Below are positions 24,588 to 27,104 of a stretch of 27,104 nt of DNA, in pieces. Location: assembly GCF_000003815.2 (NCBI RefSeq), contig NC_049979.1, forward strand, positions 2,721,453 to 2,748,556. Reading direction: 5' to 3'. Source of the stretch: Branchiostoma floridae. Its lineage: Eukaryota; Chordata; Leptocardii; Amphioxiformes; Branchiostomatidae. Numbering within the stretch: position 1 is the stretch's first letter; every line of letters starts with the position of its first letter. The position numbers and the translations under genes were made by a program. A model generated the notes under the pieces. It had not been told where the DNA came from. It made no database searches and saw only the letters and a list, made by a program, of their open reading frames with translations.

Positions 24588-24894
24588 CTGAGGGACACAC
24601 AAGGATTCCACTGGTTAGGCTTAGGTCACATTTCCAAACTGGGGCCTGGCCGGGATGTTTTAAGAAACGAAAAATTAAAATGTATACCTGTAAATATACA
24701 CAAATCATGCCCATCAATCTTATTTTGGCACTTTGTGTTTTTGATGTATTTTATATCTTTCTTTTTGCTCCCGAAAGCTGCCCAGCCGGGCCCCAATTTA
24801 GACAAGAACTCTATAAAAATGTACTCATGATAACACGTATACTGGATACAGGAGAATTCTTTTACACAACCAATTTGTCGTCGCTTTGCTTATG

Positions 24895-25200
24895 CATCCT
24901 CCTAACGCCCGGTCCCCAACGGCATTAGCCTATGGGGCCCTGCTATCTCATGCCCTATCAGTGGTTATTATGATTGTTGCCACAAACAAGCTGTCAACCA
25001 ATCAGAGAATAGGCCTTTCTTGGGCTTGTTGTTGTCGCAAGCTGTCTCGCAAAGGCCGCTGGGAAGCTATTAGCCAATCATGTTACGTATTACATGGCTC
25101 CATCCTCCAACGCCCGATCCCCAATGGCTGACTGCCCATATAAGGGCAAGCTCATTAATATTTATAAGTAGGGCACTCCCTAACTGGTCTGAGTGCACAA
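24895..25200. mobile_element. Mobile element, same family as 17395 and 11624
   Basis: It starts CATCCTCCTAACGCCCGG and shares nearly all of 17395-17695. GCGTAGGAGAATG near 25249 resembles the other end of the family (GCGTAGGAGGATG), so the full element may reach about 25261. Confidence 0.75.
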
Positions 25201-25261
25201 GAAAGCAGAGGTAAACACAAGTCGTTTTGACACGACTGTGGTCCCTCTGCGTAGGAGAATG

Positions 25262-25320
25262 TGCTTACGTTTCGATGTCTCTTAGACACCTTCCTCAGAG
25301 CTTCTGACCTGAGTTCTGCT
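25262..25320 (-). ncRNA. Candidate hammerhead ribozyme (Penelope-like element type)
   Basis: On the minus strand: CTGAGGA (fits CUGANGA), then GGTGTCT-AAG-AGACATC as stem II, then GAAA, then C-GTAA-G, a one-pair stem III capped by a GNRA tetraloop. This is the order and spacing of the minimal type I hammerheads known from Penelope-like elements. The base after stem III is C where U is expected, so activity is doubtful. Orientation is sense to the convergent gene's intron. Confidence 0.5.
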
Positions 25321-25718
25321 TCTCATCGCTATATGTAGCCAATGTAGGTGGCGCTTTTGTGGCAAGAATACAATCCCAAACGTGGCTACATATAGCGGCG
25401 AGGAGCAAAACTCCAGTCAAAACTGGAGGAAGTGGGCATCTCACAGAAGCTGTAGTACGTTGGCCACATTGATGTGGTCGAGCAATTTGACAGAGCGCTC
25501 AACGAATTTCGTCAATCAAAACAAATCTTTTTACCCTTTTTGTGTTAATATGTTGTTTTTAGTCATTTGGAATGGTGTTCCCATTATCCCAAAATCAAAG
25601 TAAGGTAACACAGATCAAATTTAGGAAGAAGCGCCATCGCCAATATATATGCCAAAAGTCCAGGAACATACTACTGTGAAATAAAATTTCCACGAAAGGA
25701 AAATGAATTTTCAGTATT

Positions 25719-26037
25719 CAGGGTTGGACAAGTCCACTAGCCCCATTGTCCCGGGCATGTAAAAGCGCCCATCGGGCAAGCATATGTCCTATCCCAATTG
25801 CCTCATCGGCAAGTGAGATTTTTTCATGAGTGACATTTATATATGCTTGTAACTTTTCACAGTCATGGCATCAAAAATTGGTCAACACAGAAAAATAGAG
25901 GCAATGTTTAAGAATTCCATTGCTGGAAGTGAAGGAAAAAGTCGGGCAAGTGGCAATTTGGTTGGGACAAGTAAATCTTTTATGTGCACTTGAGTCCCAA
26001 TAGGACAAGTAAATTTTAGAAAACTTGTCCAACCCTG
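25719..26037. mobile_element. Inverted-repeat element with CAGGGTTGGACAAGT ends
   Basis: CAGGGTTGGACAAGT at 25719 and ACTTGTCCAACCCTG ending at 26037 are perfect inverted repeats. The interior repeats GGGCAAG and GGACAAGT. Part of its right half, including the right end, is repeated at about 26278-26330 and 26553-26590 as part of a tandem duplication. Confidence 0.75.
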
Positions 26038-26040
26038 AGT

Positions 26041-26202
26041 GTGTAGTCTCCAAGCAGATCCTACGGTGCCTTAAGATGGTATCAAAGCTGGCAAAAGAGT
26101 ATAGCCGGCACTGGTGCCTGTTTGACTGCCTTTGGCCGGCTATACTCCTAGGCCAGCTTTGATACTATCTCTAAGGCACCGTAGGGTCTGCTTGGAGACT
26201 AT
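26041..26202. mobile_element. 162-bp hairpin MITE with GAGT target duplication
   Basis: TAGTCTCCAAGCAGATCCTA and GGTGCCTTA near the left end pair with TAAGGCACC and TAGGGTCTGCTTGGAGACTA at the right; arms extend to GCCGGC near the centre. GAGT stands at 26037-26040 and 26203-26206. The same junction without the element is at 26586-26600. Confidence 0.85.
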
Positions 26203-26277
26203 GAGTATGCTGAATCGAAAGAAACCGCCCACTTACTCCTCGTCTGACGAGCCCCCTCCGTCCCCGATGTCATTTAA
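26203..26277 (-). pseudogene. Duplicate of the exon-intron junction of the convergent gene
   Basis: About 70 bases match 26591-26660: the last exon codons (DIGDGGGSSDEE) plus donor and 5' intron. The donor reads GTAAGT here and GTGAGT in the real copy. The exon part is cut after 12 codons, so this is a dead or decoy junction. Confidence 0.8.
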
Positions 26278-26624
26278 ATTTCGGGCAAGAGACAATTTGG
26301 TCTGGACAAGTTAATTTTTTATGTACTTGGTTTGGTCTCTCACTGACTGACAGAGAGAGAGATACAGATCTCCATTAGTGACTGATATGTCACTAGTCTT
26401 CCTGGAGTCTGGGTGATTTGTTGAGAAATCGGAAGGATTTGCACCTTCGCACACCGCACCATTGCACATGTGGGGGTCCTTTAACTTGCTTGGGGTGTGG
26501 CTCCCCCCAAACACGGGACCTCCATTTAATGTCCTATCCGAGGGACTTGCCAAATAGGACAAGTGAATTTTAGAAAACTTGTCCAACCCTGAGTATGCTG
26601 AATCGAAAGAAACCGCCCACTCAC

Positions 26625-26778
26625 TCCTCGTCCGACGATCCCCCTCCGTCCCCGATGTCAGCCGTCTTGAGATCCGTCTCCACCTTCAGGTTCTTCTCCT
26701 GGACAAACTTCTTGGCCCAGTCTGGCATCTCGCCCGTCTTGTTCTTCTTCGGGGGAGGCTTCGGGCCTCCTGACACGC
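26625..26778 (-). CDS. Penultimate coding exon of unidentified convergent gene
   Basis: The minus strand encodes GVSGGPKPPPKKNKTG, EMPDWAKKFVQEKNLKVETD and LKTADIGDGGGSSDEE. The lysine/proline-rich start, amphipathic centre and acidic end look like real protein. The donor is GA|GTGAGT after 26625. Reading through would meet TGA at once, so an unspliced version would end SSDEE. I favour splicing, because the phase fits the exon at 24587 exactly. The acceptor may be at 26778 or 26769; both keep the frame. The gene continues beyond the right edge. Product not recognised. Confidence 0.65.
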
Positions 26779-27104
26779 CTAACAACAACGCTGATAAGGA
26801 AAACAAGCAAACAAATAAACAAATAAATAAAGGCACTGACATGATACCCAGGTGAGTCGATCTTTAACTTGGTGACATTCAACAAAAATGACTGTGGAAT
26901 GGCTGTTTAAGTGTTTGGCTCAGAACCAAGAGATTTTGGGTTTGATACTCGCTATGACCCCCCCCCCCCCCCCCCGCCATGTGGTTATGCCCTTGGGAAA
27001 GGGATTTTACACCATTGTTCCTAACGGTAGAGTGATGATCACCAAGCCTCTCGGCTAATCTGTCAAGAGTGTGCCAAACAAACACACAAAGATTTGGCAC
27101 ACTA
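26779..27104 (-). other. Intron of convergent gene with SINE-like sequence and C17 run
   Basis: A (TTTG)-rich tract lies upstream of the exon at about 26800-26835. From 26900 the plus strand reads GTGTTTGGCTCAGAACCAAG and GGGTTTGATACTC, like the 3' half of a tRNA with a B box. A 17-base C run (26960-26976) follows, then GCCCTTGGGAAAGGGATTTT, similar to the conserved body of several tRNA-derived SINEs. Hence a probable SINE on the plus strand, about 26900-27104. Confidence 0.45.

Larger units (their letters stand above)
24588..26624 (-). other. Intron of the convergent gene, rich in mobile elements
   Basis: It contains a repeat copy at 24895-25200, a hammerhead-like motif at 25262-25320, a CAGGG element at 25719-26037, a hairpin MITE at 26041-26202, and a duplicate of the neighbouring exon end at 26203-26277. 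The stretch 25330-25710 shows nothing I can name. Confidence 0.55.

Overview
This is animal nuclear DNA, almost certainly from an amphioxus (Branchiostoma). The window holds a spliced gene with GT-AG introns whose protein closely matches vertebrate PHF10. It also carries many short inverted-repeat DNA transposons, tRNA-derived SINEs and large intronic minisatellites. The species call rests on gene identity plus genome texture and was not checked by alignment.

Layout. Positions 1-850 are a CpG-rich promoter-like stretch (CCAAT at 111, TATAAAGG at 446) in which no convincing first coding exon was found. From 851 to 21535 on the + strand, 13 phase-compatible exons encode 460 residues of PHF10/BAF45a, a subunit of the PBAF (SWI/SNF) chromatin-remodelling complex. 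They contain a basic nuclear-localisation-like tract, the SAY domain, a Ser/acidic linker and two C-terminal PHD fingers. Its 3' UTR ends near an AATAAA at 21945. After a short intergenic stretch, a convergent - strand gene occupies about 22640 to beyond 27104. Its last two coding exons (26778-26625 and 24587-24509) join in phase and give an unrecognised C-terminus. A 100-base assembly gap lies at 12993-13092.

The most striking signal is that 7 of the 13 PHF10 exons, and one exon of the convergent gene, have their own splice junction copied in tandem into the adjacent intron. Copy number runs from 1 extra (exon 8, convergent gene) to about 15-21 extra (exons 2, 4 and 12). Each unit carries a short piece of exon, the 3' or 5' splice site and some intron, so the gene contains arrays of decoy acceptors or donors next to the real ones. 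This resembles the intron/exon-boundary minisatellites I recall being named 'mirages' at the amphioxus Adh locus; that is from memory. Here it affects most of one gene. Two duplicated exon pieces keep an open, in-phase frame, and one (11087) differs from its functional twin only at synonymous sites.

Other content: at least a dozen inverted-repeat elements, one with a perfect 8-bp target duplication; a hairpin element with its empty site preserved in a tandem duplicate; three hammerhead-ribozyme-like motifs of the kind found in Penelope-like elements; two tRNA-derived SINEs and a tRNA-Asn-like sequence. No CRISPR, prokaryotic operon, viral gene or complete transposase was seen.
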